The notes below the pieces were generated by a model. That model was not told the origin of the DNA. It worked only from the letters and a program-made list of their open reading frames with translations, and ran no database searches. 64,000 nt of DNA. Origin: Pseudomonas sp. MWU13-2105. Lineage in GTDB: Bacteria; Pseudomonadota; Gammaproteobacteria; Pseudomonadales; Pseudomonadaceae. Of this stretch, positions 1-9,342 are shown piece by piece. The stretch lies in the NCBI RefSeq assembly GCF_023242315.1, contig NZ_JALLIY010000002.1, positions 372,001-436,000 of the forward strand. Direction: 5' to 3'. Position 1 is the stretch's first letter. Each line of letters opens with the position of its first letter. The position numbers and the translations under genes are program-made.

Positions 1-721
1 CAAGCGCCTGGAGAAAGCCAGCGGCAATACCCTGGTGGTCACCGACGGGGTCTTCAGCATGGACGGCGACCTCGCCGACTTGCCGGCCCTGGCCCGTGAA
101 GCGCGGGCCAAGGGCGCCTGGCTGATGGTCGACGATGCCCACGGTTTCGGCCCGCTGGGGGCCAACGGCGGCGGCATTGTCGAGCATTTCGGTCTGAGCC
201 AGGAAGACGTGCCGGTATTGGTCGGTACCCTTGGCAAGGCCTTCGGCACGTCCGGCGCCTTCGTCGCCGGCAGTGAGGAGTTGATCGAAAGCCTGATCCA
301 GTTCGCCCGGCCCTACATCTATACCACCAGCCAACCGCCGGCCCTGGCCTGCGCGACGTTGAAGAGTCTGGAACTGTTGCGCACCGAACACTGGCGGCGC
401 GAGCACTTGAATGGGCTGATCCGCCAGTTCCGCCAGGGCGCCGAACAGATCGGCCTGACCCTGATGGACAGCTTCACCCCGATCCAGCCGATCCTGATCG
501 GCGACAGCGGCCGGGCGCTGCGCTTCTCGCAACTGTTGCGTGAGCGCGGGCTGATGGTCACGGCGATTCGTCCGCCGACCGTCCCGGCGGGCAGTGCCCG
601 GCTGCGGGTGACCTTGTCCGCGGCTCACAGCGAGGCGCAGGTGCAGCTATTGTTAGAGGGGCTGGCCGCGTGTTTCAGCGTGTTGGGCCCCTTTGAGCCG
701 TTGGAGCCGAACCATGCGTGA
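1..721 (+). CDS. bioF: 8-amino-7-oxononanoate synthase BioF (5' end outside window)
   Basis: PLP enzyme that condenses pimeloyl-ACP with L-alanine in the first committed step of biotin ring assembly. Only the C-terminal part is present: the reading frame is open from base 2 and has no start codon in the window. The visible part shows the class II aminotransferase fold: the [11 protein letters not shown] stretch, the DDAHGFG motif whose Asp contacts the PLP ring nitrogen, and TLGKAFG near base 236, which contains the lysine that binds PLP. The stop overlaps the bioH start by 8 bp. The following genes bioH, bioC and bioD confirm the biotin operon. Confidence 0.96.
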   Translation, partial: KRLEKASGNTLVVTDGVFSMDGDLADLPALAREARAKGAWLMVDDAHGFGPLGANGGGIVEHFGLSQEDVPVLVGTLGKAFGTSGAFVAGSEELIESLIQFARPYIYTTSQPPALACATLKSLELLRTEHWRREHLNGLIRQFRQGAEQIGLTLMDSFTPIQPILIGDSGRALRFSQLLRERGLMVTAIRPPTVPAGSARLRVTLSAAHSEAQVQLLLEGLAACFSVLGPFEPLEPNHA

Positions 722-1445
722 TCGTCTGATCCTGTTGCCCGGTTGGGGCCTCGGCATCTCGCCGCTGGAGCCCCTGGCCGCCGCCTTGCGCGGGCTGGAT
801 GAACACTTGCGGGTGGAAATCGAACCCTTGCCGGAACTGGTCTCGGGGGACCCCGACGAGTGGCTCGACGAACTCGATGCGAGCCTGCCGGACAACGCCT
901 GGCTGGGCGGTTGGTCCCTGGGCGGGATGCTTGCCTCGGCGTTGGCGACCCGCCGTGGCGAGCGCTGTTGCGGCTTGCTGACATTGGCGAGCAACCCGTG
1001 TTTCGTGGTCAGTGACGGCTGGTCCGCGGCGATGCCGAACGACACCTTCGACCTGTTCCTGGCCGGCTGTCGCGCCGATCCGCAAACCACCCTCAAGCGC
1101 TTCAGTCTGCTCTGCGCCCAGGGTTCGGCGGACCCGCGCGGGCAGGCGCGACTGCTCCTGGGCGGTGCGCCGCATGCCACGCCAGCAAGCCTGTTGAACG
1201 GGCTGGAGGTGTTGGCACAACTGGACACTCGCCAGGCCCTGCAAGCCTATCGCGGTCCGCAACTGCACCTGTTCGCCGGCCAGGATGGCCTGGTGCCGGC
1301 GGAGGCCGCCGGTGATTTGCTGGCGCTGTTGCCGGATGTCGAAATCGGCCTGATCGAACAGGCTGGCCACGCCTTTCTACTGGACGACCCCCACGGAGTG
1401 GCGGGGGCTATCCAGGCTTTTTTGCATGAGTCCGGTGATGACTGA
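714..1445 (+). CDS. bioH: Pimeloyl-ACP methyl ester esterase BioH (alpha/beta hydrolase)
   Basis: A 243-residue alpha/beta hydrolase. In the biotin pathway BioH removes the methyl group from pimeloyl-ACP methyl ester, ending the BioC-started chain synthesis. The nucleophile elbow GWSLGG (Ser68), a later GQDGLVP acid region and EQAGHAF with the catalytic His are visible. The start is the ATG at 714, which overlaps the bioF stop by 8 bp. An upstream in-frame alternative at 693 would lie deep inside bioF and is not preferred. The gene overlaps bioC at its 3' end, so translation of bioF, bioH and bioC is probably coupled. Confidence 0.9.
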   Translation: MRDRLILLPGWGLGISPLEPLAAALRGLDEHLRVEIEPLPELVSGDPDEWLDELDASLPDNAWLGGWSLGGMLASALATRRGERCCGLLTLASNPCFVVSDGWSAAMPNDTFDLFLAGCRADPQTTLKRFSLLCAQGSADPRGQARLLLGGAPHATPASLLNGLEVLAQLDTRQALQAYRGPQLHLFAGQDGLVPAEAAGDLLALLPDVEIGLIEQAGHAFLLDDPHGVAGAIQAFLHESGDD

Positions 1446-2250
1446 TCTTTCCCACCCTGTATTGCCGGGCGGTTTGCCCGACAAGCGTCAGGTGGCTGCC
1501 TCGTTTTCCCGCGCGGCGGCCAGTTATGACAGCGTTGCCCAATTGCAGCGCGATGTCGGCCACGAATTGCTCGGCCGCTTGCCGGCCGGGTTGAGTCCGT
1601 CCCGTTGGCTCGACATGGGCTGTGGCACCGGCTATTTCAGCCGGGCCCTCGGCGTTCACTTCGCGTCGGGCGAAGGCGTGGCCCTGGATATTGCCCAGGG
1701 CATGCTGGAGCACGCCCGTCCCTTGGGCGGCGCCCGGCACTTTGTCGCCGGGGACGCCGAGCGCCTGCCATTGCAGGCCGGCAGCTGCGACCTGGTGTTC
1801 TCCAGTCTGGCCGTGCAGTGGTGTGCCGATTTCGCCGCGGTACTCGGCGAAGCCCACCGGGTACTGCGACCGGGCGGTGTAATGGCCTTTGCCAGCCTGT
1901 GTGTCGGCACCCTGCACGAGTTGCGGGAAAGCTGGCGGGCGGTGGATGGCCTGGTGCACGTCAACCGCTTCCGCTTGTTCAGCGACTATCAGCAGTTGTG
2001 CCGGAACAGCGGTTTGCGCGTGGTCAGCCTGGAAAGCCGGCCGCAGGTGCTGTACTACCCGGATGTGCGCAGCCTGACCCATGAACTCAAGGCGTTGGGC
2101 GCGCATAACCTCAACCCCGGCCGGCCGGGCGGTTTGACCGGGCGGGCACGGATTCTCGGGTTGATGCAGGCCTATGAAGCGTTTCGCCAGGCCGAGGGTT
2201 TGCCGGCGACCTATCAGGTGGTCTACGCCATTCTGGAGAAACCGCTATGA
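1438..2250 (+). CDS. bioC: Malonyl-ACP O-methyltransferase BioC
   Basis: SAM-dependent methyltransferase that methylates malonyl-ACP so that the fatty acid synthesis machinery can build the pimeloyl chain of biotin. The SAM-binding motif [10 protein letters not shown] is at residues 58-67, followed by typical class I methyltransferase strands ([21 protein letters not shown]). The length is 270 residues from the ATG at 1438; an ATG 12 bases earlier at 1426 is a possible alternative start, but MTDLSHP fits the family better. The 8-bp overlap with bioH and 4-bp overlap with bioD show a tightly packed operon. Confidence 0.93.
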   Translation: MTDLSHPVLPGGLPDKRQVAASFSRAAASYDSVAQLQRDVGHELLGRLPAGLSPSRWLDMGCGTGYFSRALGVHFASGEGVALDIAQGMLEHARPLGGARHFVAGDAERLPLQAGSCDLVFSSLAVQWCADFAAVLGEAHRVLRPGGVMAFASLCVGTLHELRESWRAVDGLVHVNRFRLFSDYQQLCRNSGLRVVSLESRPQVLYYPDVRSLTHELKALGAHNLNPGRPGGLTGRARILGLMQAYEAFRQAEGLPATYQVVYAILEKPL

Positions 2251-2927
2251 GTGCTGCCTATTTCATTACCGGCACCGACACCGATGTGGGCAAGACCACG
2301 ATTGCCGCCGGGCTGCTGCACGCGGCCCGTCAGGCCGGCCTGAGCACTGCGGCGGGCAAGCCGGTGGCGTCCGGTTGCGAGGTGACGCCCGAGGGGTTGC
2401 GCAATGCCGATGCCCTGGCGTTGCTGGCCGAATGCTCGTTACCGTTGAGCTATGCCGAAGTCAATCCGGTGGCCTTCGAGCCGGCAATTGCCCCGCATCT
2501 GGCGGCGCGTGAGGCGGGGGTCAAGTTGACCGTGCAGTCCTTGCTCAGACCGATGCGACAAATATTGGCCAAGCAGGCCGACTTCACCTTGATTGAGGGC
2601 GCTGGAGGCTGGCGGGTGCCATTGGCGGATCAGGCCAGTCTGTCGGATCTGGCCCAGGGGCTGGCCTTGCCGGTGATCCTGGTGGTGGGGGTGCGTCTGG
2701 GATGCATCAACCACGCCCTGCTGACCGCCGAAGCCATCGGCCGCGATGGGCTGCAACTGGCCGGCTGGGTCGCCAATATCATCGATCCGAAGACTTCGCG
2801 CCTGGAAGAGAACCTCGCGACCCTCGCCGAACGCCTGCCCGCGCCCTGCCTGGGGCGGGTGCCGCGGCTCAAGGTGGCGAGCGCCGGAGCCGTGGCGCAG
2901 TACCTGCAATTGGACCTGCTGGACTAG
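2247..2927 (+). CDS. bioD: Dethiobiotin synthetase BioD
   Basis: ATP-dependent carboxylase that closes the ureido ring of 7,8-diaminopelargonate to give dethiobiotin. The P-loop GTDTDVGKT is at residues 9-17, and the conserved [11 protein letters not shown] stretch follows near the middle. The length of 226 residues is normal. The ATG overlaps the bioC stop (ATGA), so it is the last gene of the bioFHCD run. The next 150 bp contain no convincing terminator. Confidence 0.96.
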   Translation: MSAAYFITGTDTDVGKTTIAAGLLHAARQAGLSTAAGKPVASGCEVTPEGLRNADALALLAECSLPLSYAEVNPVAFEPAIAPHLAAREAGVKLTVQSLLRPMRQILAKQADFTLIEGAGGWRVPLADQASLSDLAQGLALPVILVVGVRLGCINHALLTAEAIGRDGLQLAGWVANIIDPKTSRLEENLATLAERLPAPCLGRVPRLKVASAGAVAQYLQLDLLD

Positions 2928-3078
2928 GCGCCGTGCGGCGGCGTCTGCGGCTTGATTGAGGCATCCCTAAGATTCTGGCTATCAACAGGCAATCTGCCAT
3001 TACTGTTTTTGACGGGTGTTTCTTTGACAGGTCTGCTTAAATGCAGACTGTCGATTCTGTCTCCAGTCGAGTTTGCCC

Positions 3079-3372
3079 ATGGAAATCTCAGGAAATACCG
3101 CTCTGTATGCCGGTCTGAGCACTATTCGGACCGGGCAGAATCGCGTCGATCAATCGGCCAGCCAGGTGGCCGATACCATTGCCGAGCGCTCGCTGAAGAG
3201 CCAGTCGTCCGATACCCAGGTCAACCGGCTGTTGTCGGTGGATCGCAGTCAGCAGGATCTGTCGAGCACCATGGTGGATATGTCCCAGGGCAAGCTTCAG
3301 GTCGAGTTGGGCGCCAAGGTAGCCAAGGCCGCGGATCAGGCGCTGGGTACTTTGATCGATACCTACGCTTGA
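3079..3372 (+). CDS. Small conserved protein with flagellar-rod-like ends
   Basis: A 97-residue protein starting at the ATG at 3079 (an in-frame TTG lies 6 bases upstream). It occupies the place that I recall for the uncharacterised PAO1 gene PA0505, right after bioD. The N-terminus (NTALYAGLSTIRTGQNRVD) and the C-terminus (KAADQALGTLIDTY) are amphipathic and rich in Gln, Ser, Asp and Val. They resemble the terminal helices of flagellar rod, hook and flagellin subunits, which pair into a coiled coil. There is no signal peptide or membrane segment. The resemblance is by eye only; the function is unknown. Confidence 0.75.
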   Translation: MEISGNTALYAGLSTIRTGQNRVDQSASQVADTIAERSLKSQSSDTQVNRLLSVDRSQQDLSSTMVDMSQGKLQVELGAKVAKAADQALGTLIDTYA

Positions 3373-3430
3373 TGTGGGGGGCAACCCCAATGCTGTTCAA
3401 CTACGAATGATCTCAAGCCTGACCGAGATT

Positions 3431-3578
3431 TGTGGCGAGTGGGCTTGCCCACGCTCGGCTGCGCAGCAGCCGCAAAACCGGCCGCCTCGGTCTACCTGAT
3501 GCACCGGATTCGCAGGTTTTAGGGCTGCTTCGCAACCCAGAGCGGCGGTGCGGCGTTCCGACAAGCCCGCTCGCCACA
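3431..3578. repeat. Intergenic inverted-repeat element (148 bp)
   Basis: The element opens with TGTGGCGAG (3431-3439) and closes with its exact complement CTCGCCACA (3570-3578). A second, inner pair of arms (about 3456-3480 and 3513-3539) carries the motif gctgcNNagcagccNNaaaacc in opposite orientation. It has no coding capacity. This composite is the kind of non-autonomous intergenic repeat found in many copies in fluorescent pseudomonads. It sits between the small 97-residue gene and the fadE1 promoter. Confidence 0.7.
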
Positions 3579-3746
3579 GCGGCAATTCCTGAACTTCTCC
3601 CTCGTTTCATAAGCACCCGCTTACCCTCGACTATTCTTTCTACTACACGCCCCTGGCCGCCCTTCAAGGCCGCCGGCCTTTTCCTGCGCCTCTTTCACCC
3701 GTGTATGACGAATGGAGCATGAACGACACTTGACAAGGATTGAGCG

Positions 3747-3773
3747 CAAACGTATGTTTCAAACAACCGTTTG
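3747..3773. promoter_or_regulatory. Tandem PsrA-type operator upstream of fadE1
   Basis: Two overlapping copies of the motif (C/G)AAAC-N2to4-GTTT(G/C) lie 62-88 bp before the fadE1 start: CAAAC-GTAT-GTTTC at 3747-3760 and CAAAC-AACC-GTTTG at 3760-3773. This is the reported consensus for PsrA, the TetR-family regulator of fatty acid oxidation in pseudomonads that responds to long-chain fatty acids. The link to fadE1 is inferred from motif and position. Confidence 0.65.
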
Positions 3774-3834
3774 ACCGGCGTGGCAAATCGACGCGGTCGC
3801 TTATTCCAGGATTCATCAGCAGAGGTTTATCGCT

Positions 3835-5640
3835 ATGCCTGACTACAAGGCCCCCTTGCGTGATATTCGCTTCGTCCGTGACGAGCTGCTCGGTTACGAA
3901 GCGCACTATCAGAGCCTGCCGGCTTGCCAGGACGCTACCCCGGACATGGTTGACGCCATCCTCGAGGAAGGCGCCAAGTTTTGTGAGCAGGTACTGGCCC
4001 CGTTGAACCGGGTCGGCGACACCGAAGGCTGCACCTGGAGTGAGTCCGGCGTTAAGACCCCGACCGGTTTCAAGGAAGCCTACAAGCAGTTCGTCGAAGG
4101 CGGCTGGCCAAGCCTGGCCCACGACGTCGCACACGGCGGCCAGGGCCTGCCGGAGTCCCTGGGCCTGGCGGTCAGCGAAATGGTCGGCGAAGCCAACTGG
4201 TCGTGGGGCATGTACCCGGGCCTGTCCCATGGCGCGATGAACACCATTTCCGAACACGGTACTCCTGAGCAACAAGAGGCCTACCTGACCAAGCTGGTTT
4301 CCGGCGAGTGGACCGGCACCATGTGCCTGACCGAACCGCACTGCGGTACCGACCTGGGCATGCTGCGGACCAAGGCCGAGCCTCAGGCTGATGGTTCCTA
4401 CAAGGTCAGCGGCACCAAGATCTTCATTTCGGCCGGTGAACACGACATGGCCGACAACATCGTCCATATCGTCCTGGCCCGCCTGCCGGATGCGCCGGCC
4501 GGTACCAAGGGTATTTCGCTGTTCATCGTGCCCAAGTTCCTGCCGAGCGCCGACGGTAGCGTCGGTGCGCGCAATGCCGTTTCCTGTGGTTCCCTCGAAC
4601 ACAAGATGGGCATCCACGGCAACGCCACCTGCGTGATGAACTTCGACGCGGCCACCGGTTTCCTGATCGGCCCGCCGAACAAGGGCCTGAACTGCATGTT
4701 CACCTTCATGAACACCGCTCGCCTGGGGACCGCGCTGCAAGGCCTGGCCCACGCCGAGATCGGTTTCCAGGGCGGCCTGAAATATGCGCGCGAGCGTCTG
4801 CAGATGCGTTCCCTGACTGGTCCGAAAGCGCCGGACAAGGCCGCCGACCCGATCATCGTGCACCCGGACGTGCGGCGCATGCTGCTGACCATGAAGGCTT
4901 TCGCCGAAGGCAACCGTGCGATGGTCTACTTCACCGCCAAACAGGTCGACATCGTCAAGTACGGCCAGGATGAAGAAGAGAAGAAGAAAGCCGATGCACT
5001 GCTGGCCTTCATGACCCCGATTGCCAAGGCGTTCATGACCGAAGTCGGCTTCGAAGCCGCCAACCATGGCGTGCAGATCTACGGCGGCCACGGCTTCATC
5101 GCCGAGTGGGGCATGGAGCAGAACGTGCGCGACAGCCGCATTTCCATGCTGTACGAAGGCACCACCGGCATCCAGGCCCTCGACCTGCTGGGGCGCAAGG
5201 TGCTGATGACCCAGGGCGAAGCGCTGAAGGGCTTCACCAAGATCGTCCACAAGTTCTGCCAGGCCAACGAAGGCAACGCGGCGGTCAGCGAGTTCGTCGC
5301 ACCGCTGGCGGCCATCAACAAGGAATGGGGTGAGCTGACCATGAAAGTCGGCATGGCCGCAATGAAGGACCGTGAAGAAGTCGGTGCCGCTTCGGTGGAT
5401 TACCTGATGTACTCCGGTTATGCCTGCCTGGCTTATTTCTGGGCCGACATGGCGCGCCTGGCGGCCGAGAAGCTGGCTGCCGGTACCACCGAGGAAGGCT
5501 TCTACACCGCCAAGCTGCAGACCGCGCGTTTCTACTTCCAACGCATCCTGCCGCGTACCCGTACTCACGTGGCAACCATGCTGTCGGGCGCGAACAACCT
5601 GATGGACATGAAGGAAGAGAACTTCAGCCTGGGCTACTAA
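3835..5640 (+). CDS. fadE1: Acyl-CoA dehydrogenase (FadE1-like, PA0506 position)
   Basis: FAD-dependent acyl-CoA dehydrogenase of 601 residues, about 200 longer than the classic 390-residue enzymes. The usual fold is preceded by a short N-terminal domain ([12 protein letters not shown]) and followed by an extra C-terminal helical domain (about residues 470-600). The flavin-contact motif [14 protein letters not shown] and the catalytic base Glu441 in LYEGTTGIQ are present. It does the first step of beta-oxidation, forming trans-2-enoyl-CoA. By position it matches PAO1 PA0506, reported as a long-chain enzyme. A strong terminator follows, so it is probably transcribed alone. Confidence 0.93.
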   Translation: MPDYKAPLRDIRFVRDELLGYEAHYQSLPACQDATPDMVDAILEEGAKFCEQVLAPLNRVGDTEGCTWSESGVKTPTGFKEAYKQFVEGGWPSLAHDVAHGGQGLPESLGLAVSEMVGEANWSWGMYPGLSHGAMNTISEHGTPEQQEAYLTKLVSGEWTGTMCLTEPHCGTDLGMLRTKAEPQADGSYKVSGTKIFISAGEHDMADNIVHIVLARLPDAPAGTKGISLFIVPKFLPSADGSVGARNAVSCGSLEHKMGIHGNATCVMNFDAATGFLIGPPNKGLNCMFTFMNTARLGTALQGLAHAEIGFQGGLKYARERLQMRSLTGPKAPDKAADPIIVHPDVRRMLLTMKAFAEGNRAMVYFTAKQVDIVKYGQDEEEKKKADALLAFMTPIAKAFMTEVGFEAANHGVQIYGGHGFIAEWGMEQNVRDSRISMLYEGTTGIQALDLLGRKVLMTQGEALKGFTKIVHKFCQANEGNAAVSEFVAPLAAINKEWGELTMKVGMAAMKDREEVGAASVDYLMYSGYACLAYFWADMARLAAEKLAAGTTEEGFYTAKLQTARFYFQRILPRTRTHVATMLSGANNLMDMKEENFSLGY

Positions 5641-5661
5641 GCCCTGCTGAGTCCTCCGCCA

Positions 5662-5695
5662 AAGCCGCTTCGCCTTCGGGAGAAGCGGCTTTTTT
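5662..5695 (+). terminator. Rho-independent terminator after fadE1
   Basis: The perfect 10-bp stem AAGCCGCTTC / GAAGCGGCTT (5662-5671 and 5682-5691) is followed at once by a run of T. It starts 22 bp after the fadE1 stop. Confidence 0.92.
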
Positions 5696-5783
5696 GCGTG
5701 CGGCCGGTGGCGCCGCGCAGAGAAAAAATTCCCGACTAAATCGCTAAGAAGAATCGCCGCGCTGCCGTTAAAGAGATGGCATT

Positions 5784-5799
5784 TGTGACTGATGTCACA
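5784..5799. promoter_or_regulatory. CRP/Vfr-type binding site upstream of the diguanylate cyclase gene
   Basis: TGTGACTGATGTCACA matches the symmetric CRP core TGTGA-N6-TCACA exactly. Vfr, the cAMP-binding CRP homologue of pseudomonads, uses nearly the same site. It lies 34 bp before the start codon of the GGDEF gene, and TAGAAT at about 5818 could be the -10 element. Whether it activates or represses cannot be told from sequence. Confidence 0.6.
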
Positions 5800-5832
5800 T
5801 TGCCGTACTTTAGTTCTTAGAATACAGGCACA

Positions 5833-7161
5833 ATGCCATTTATTGCTTTGCCGGTCGGAGCTTTACCCTTGCCGCGTTCTTCCGCTGTCCATGCTGGTCA
5901 TTTTTTACCCTCTCTCCTGTTGTTGCTTGCGGGGCTCGCGGCTGCCTACGTCAAGGAACTCAACGTCTTCTTCACCTCGCTGTTCAACGTGCTGCCGACC
6001 CTGGTTTTGCTGCTGGGCGGGTCCTACTGCGCGGTATACCGACGCCAGCGCGAACTGTTCCTGATGGTGACGGTGTACATCGCCTATTTCCTGCTTTCCA
6101 CCCAGACCGATTATTACCGGGATCACGGCAAGGTCCGCGAGGACGCCGCAGTGGTCTTCCACCTGTGTTGCCTGTTACTGCCGCTGCTGTTTGGCGTGTA
6201 CGCCGCCTGGCAGGAACGTACGCACCTGTTCCAGGACATGGTCGCGCGGTTCGCCGTGCTGCTGGCGGTGGGCAGCGTGGCGCTGGGCCTGGAGCAGAGT
6301 TATCCGCAAACCTTGCTCGACTGGCTGGCGGAAATCCGCTGGCCTTCGCTGCACGGGGACTGGATGAGCCTGATCCAGTTGTCCTACCCGGTGTTCTTCG
6401 CTTCCTTCCTCTTGCTCGCGGTCCAGTACTGGCGCAATCCGCGACCGCTGCACGCGGCGCAACTGACCGGCTTGCTCGGGTTGTTCTGGATGTTGCCGAA
6501 GACCTTCATCCTGCCGTTCACCCTGAACATCATGTGCAGCCAGGTGATGTTGATGATTGCCGCGGCGGTGGCCCATGAGGCCTATCAGATGGCCTTCCGC
6601 GACGAACTCACCGGTTTGCCGGGACGCCGCGCGCTGAACGAACGCATGCAGCGCCTGGGGCGCAACTATGTGCTGGCGATGACCGACGTCGACCACTTCA
6701 AGAAATTCAACGACACCCACGGTCACGACGTCGGCGACCAGGTGTTGCGCCTGGTGGCCAGCAAGCTGGCGAAGGTCAGCGGCGGCGGTCGCGCCTATCG
6801 CTACGGCGGTGAAGAGTTCGCGGTGGTGTTTGCCGGCAAGAGCCTGGAAGAGTGCATGCCGCACCTGGAGGTCATTCGTGAAGTGATCGCCAATTACCAT
6901 ATCCAGTTGCGCAACCAGGACAACCGTCCCCAGGACGACCAGCAGGGGCGGCAGCGCCGGGCCGGCAGCGGGGCTACCAGTGTCTCGGTGACCGTGAGTA
7001 TCGGTGTCGCCGAGCGTCAGCCGGAGCAGCGCACCCCGGAGGAAGTGCTCAAGTCCGCCGACCAGGCGCTCTATGCCGCCAAGGGCGCGGGGCGTAACTG
7101 CGTGGTCGCGGCGGGGCAGAGCCGGCGTGGCGCGGTTCGCACGGGTGAAGCCGTCGGCTGA
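5833..7161 (+). CDS. Membrane diguanylate cyclase (GGDEF protein)
   Basis: A 442-residue inner-membrane protein. The N-terminal half has about six or more hydrophobic segments (for example FLPSLLLLLAGLAAAYV, LPTLVLLLGG, LLLPLLFGVYAAW). A C-terminal GGDEF domain carries the catalytic signature GGEEF at residues 325-329, so it should make c-di-GMP from GTP. The residues where an RxxD inhibitory site would sit are SGGG, so product inhibition through that site is not expected. A low-complexity Gln/Arg-rich insert (DDQQGRQRRAGSG) lies before the SVSIGVA strand. It is flanked by fadE paralogues but has its own CRP/Vfr-type box. Confidence 0.9.
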   Translation: MPFIALPVGALPLPRSSAVHAGHFLPSLLLLLAGLAAAYVKELNVFFTSLFNVLPTLVLLLGGSYCAVYRRQRELFLMVTVYIAYFLLSTQTDYYRDHGKVREDAAVVFHLCCLLLPLLFGVYAAWQERTHLFQDMVARFAVLLAVGSVALGLEQSYPQTLLDWLAEIRWPSLHGDWMSLIQLSYPVFFASFLLLAVQYWRNPRPLHAAQLTGLLGLFWMLPKTFILPFTLNIMCSQVMLMIAAAVAHEAYQMAFRDELTGLPGRRALNERMQRLGRNYVLAMTDVDHFKKFNDTHGHDVGDQVLRLVASKLAKVSGGGRAYRYGGEEFAVVFAGKSLEECMPHLEVIREVIANYHIQLRNQDNRPQDDQQGRQRRAGSGATSVSVTVSIGVAERQPEQRTPEEVLKSADQALYAAKGAGRNCVVAAGQSRRGAVRTGEAVG

Positions 7162-7250
7162 GTGATGGTGGAGCATTCAGCGCTTGGACGGTGATTGTCC
7201 GGGCTCGGGCAGGACAGTAGGTTGAGGCATCTGCTGCCGGAGAAACGACC

Positions 7251-9047
7251 ATGCCTGAATACAAAGCCCCGCTACGCGACATGCGTTTTCTGATCGACCA
7301 TGTTTTCGATTTCCACACCCACTACCTCACCCTCGGCGCCAGCGATGCCAGCCCCGACATGGTCGGCGCGATCCTGGAGGAGGGCGCGAAGTTCTGCGAG
7401 CAGGTGCTGTCGCCGCTGAACCGCTCCGGCGATGAAGAGGGTTGCCATTTCGATAATGGCGTGGTGACCACGCCCCAGGGCTTCAAGCAGGCTTTTGCCC
7501 AGTATGTCGAAGGCGGTTGGCATGGCCTGGCGGCGGATCCGGCCTATGGCGGGCAAGGCCTGCCGCTGTCCCTGGGGTTGGTGATCAGCGAGATGATCGG
7601 CTCCAGCAATACCTCCTGGGGCATGTACCCGGGCCTGACCCACGGCGCCATGTCGGCGATCCATGCCCATGGCACCGAGGAGCAGAAAAACACCTACCTG
7701 AGTAAACTGACCGAGGGGCGCTGGACCGGCACCATGTGCCTGACCGAGGCCCATTGCGGCACTGACCTGGGGCTGATCAAGACCCGCGCCGTGCCCCAGG
7801 CCAACGGCAGCTATGCAATCAGCGGCAGCAAGATCTTCATCTCCGCCGGCGAGCACGACATGAGCGAGAACATCGTGCATCTGGTGCTGGCCAAGCTGCC
7901 GGACGCGCCTGCGGGTACCAAGGGCATTTCCCTGTTCATCGTGCCTAAGTTCCTGGTCAATGCCGCCGGCGATGCCGGCGAGCGTAACGCTGTGCACTGT
8001 GGCTCCATCGAGCACAAGATGGGGATCAAGGCTTCCGCGACCTGCGTGCTGAACTTCGACGAGGCCCGGGGCTTTCTGATCGGCGAGGCCAACAAGGGCC
8101 TGAACTGCATGTTCACCATGATGAACCATGCTCGGCTCGGCACCGGCATGCAGGGCCTGTGCCTGGGCGAGACAAGCTTCCAGGGCGCGATCCGCTACGC
8201 CAACGACCGCCTGCAGATGCGTTCGCTCAGCGGTCCCAAGGCGCCGGACAAGGTCGCCGACCCGATCATCGTGCATCCCGATGTGCGACGCATGCTGCTG
8301 ACCATGAAGGCCTTCAACGAAGGTAACCGGGCGCTGACCTACTTCACCGCGCAGTGGCTGGATATCGCTCATCTGGGCGCCGATGCGACGCAGCGCCAGG
8401 AGGCCGAGGATCTGCTGGCGTTCCTGACACCGATCTGCAAGGCCTTCATGACCGAGACTGGTCTTGAGGTGACCAACCATGGCATGCAGGTGTTCGGCGG
8501 CCACGGCTTCATTCGTGAGTGGGGGATGGAACAACTGGTCCGCGATTGCCGGATCGCGCCGATCTATGAAGGCACCAACGGGATTCAGGCGCTGGATCTG
8601 CTGGGGCGCAAGGTGCTTGGCAGCCAGGGCAGGTTACTGCGCGGTTTTACCAAGATCGTGCACAAGTTCTGTTTGGCGAATGCCGGGCATCCACAGCTCA
8701 AGGACTATGTGGCGCAGTTGGGCGACTTGAACCAGCAGTGGGGCGAACTGACCACCCAGGTCGGCATGGCGGCGCTGAAGAACCCGGATGAAGTGGGCGC
8801 GGCGGCCTTGGATTATCTGATGTACAGCGGCTACATCATCCTGGCCTACCTCTGGTTGCGCATGGCACTGGTGGCCCAGGCCCAGTTGGACGACGGTAGC
8901 GGTGAGGCCGAGTATTGCCAGGGCAAGCTGGCGACCTGCGAGTTCTACTTCAAGCGCCTGCTACCGCGCACGACCGCCCATCGGGCGGCGGTGGAAGCGG
9001 GGAGTGAGTGCCTGATGCGCCTGCCGGCGGAGCTGTTTTCTCTTTAG
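7251..9047 (+). CDS. Acyl-CoA dehydrogenase paralogue 2 (PA0507 position)
   Basis: A 598-residue FAD-dependent acyl-CoA dehydrogenase, close in sequence to the 3835-5640 gene along its whole length (shared blocks include [13 protein letters not shown] and RMLLTMKAF). The domain order is the same: short N-terminal leader domain, acyl-CoA dehydrogenase core, C-terminal helical extension. The catalytic Glu440 lies in IYEGTNGIQ. The substrate length cannot be judged from sequence. An RBS-like GGAGAAACG precedes the ATG. No terminator separates it from the upstream GGDEF gene 89 bp away, so read-through is possible. Confidence 0.92.
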   Translation: MPEYKAPLRDMRFLIDHVFDFHTHYLTLGASDASPDMVGAILEEGAKFCEQVLSPLNRSGDEEGCHFDNGVVTTPQGFKQAFAQYVEGGWHGLAADPAYGGQGLPLSLGLVISEMIGSSNTSWGMYPGLTHGAMSAIHAHGTEEQKNTYLSKLTEGRWTGTMCLTEAHCGTDLGLIKTRAVPQANGSYAISGSKIFISAGEHDMSENIVHLVLAKLPDAPAGTKGISLFIVPKFLVNAAGDAGERNAVHCGSIEHKMGIKASATCVLNFDEARGFLIGEANKGLNCMFTMMNHARLGTGMQGLCLGETSFQGAIRYANDRLQMRSLSGPKAPDKVADPIIVHPDVRRMLLTMKAFNEGNRALTYFTAQWLDIAHLGADATQRQEAEDLLAFLTPICKAFMTETGLEVTNHGMQVFGGHGFIREWGMEQLVRDCRIAPIYEGTNGIQALDLLGRKVLGSQGRLLRGFTKIVHKFCLANAGHPQLKDYVAQLGDLNQQWGELTTQVGMAALKNPDEVGAAALDYLMYSGYIILAYLWLRMALVAQAQLDDGSGEAEYCQGKLATCEFYFKRLLPRTTAHRAAVEAGSECLMRLPAELFSL

Positions 9048-9072
9048 CGAGTTGGCGATCTTGAGGGCCCTT

Positions 9073-9160
9073 TCGCGGGCAAGCTCCGCTCCCACATTGA
9101 TATCCGTGTCGAACACGAGTCTCGTGCACGGCACAAAACCTGTGGGAGCGGAGCTTGTCG
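9073..9160. repeat. REPIN (paired REP hairpins)
   Basis: Two REP units face each other: gcgggcaagctccgctccc (from 9075) and tgtgggagcggagcttg (9141-9157). They lie in the 295-bp gap between the second and third fadE genes. The rest of that gap shows only a weak GGCCCC/GGGGCC hairpin at about 9300-9315. Confidence 0.8.
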
Positions 9161-9342
9161 AATCGCCACACCGTCGCGAAGGCGTCGGGACAGGAGGCGC
9201 ATGACGCCGATAGGGTTGTGACCAAAAATAACAAAAAAGTCACGCATAGACCCTATGTGTCGTAAAAGTTGTTGGGGTAAACTCAAGCCATAGAAAATCG
9301 GCCCCATCCGGGGCCTGTCGTTTAGATCCTGCGAGGTTTGCC

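Noticed and set aside
3664..5568. 634-residue open frame antisense to fadE1 (and similar long antisense frames at 9322-11055 and 7272-8534)
   Set aside because: Mirror frames of highly GC-biased codons; His/Gln/Val-rich composition, no family resemblance, and the sense strand encodes clear enzymes.
9296..9320. GGCCCC/GGGGCC hairpin before fadE2 as a terminator
   Set aside because: Short stem and no T run; no gene on the plus strand immediately upstream to terminate.
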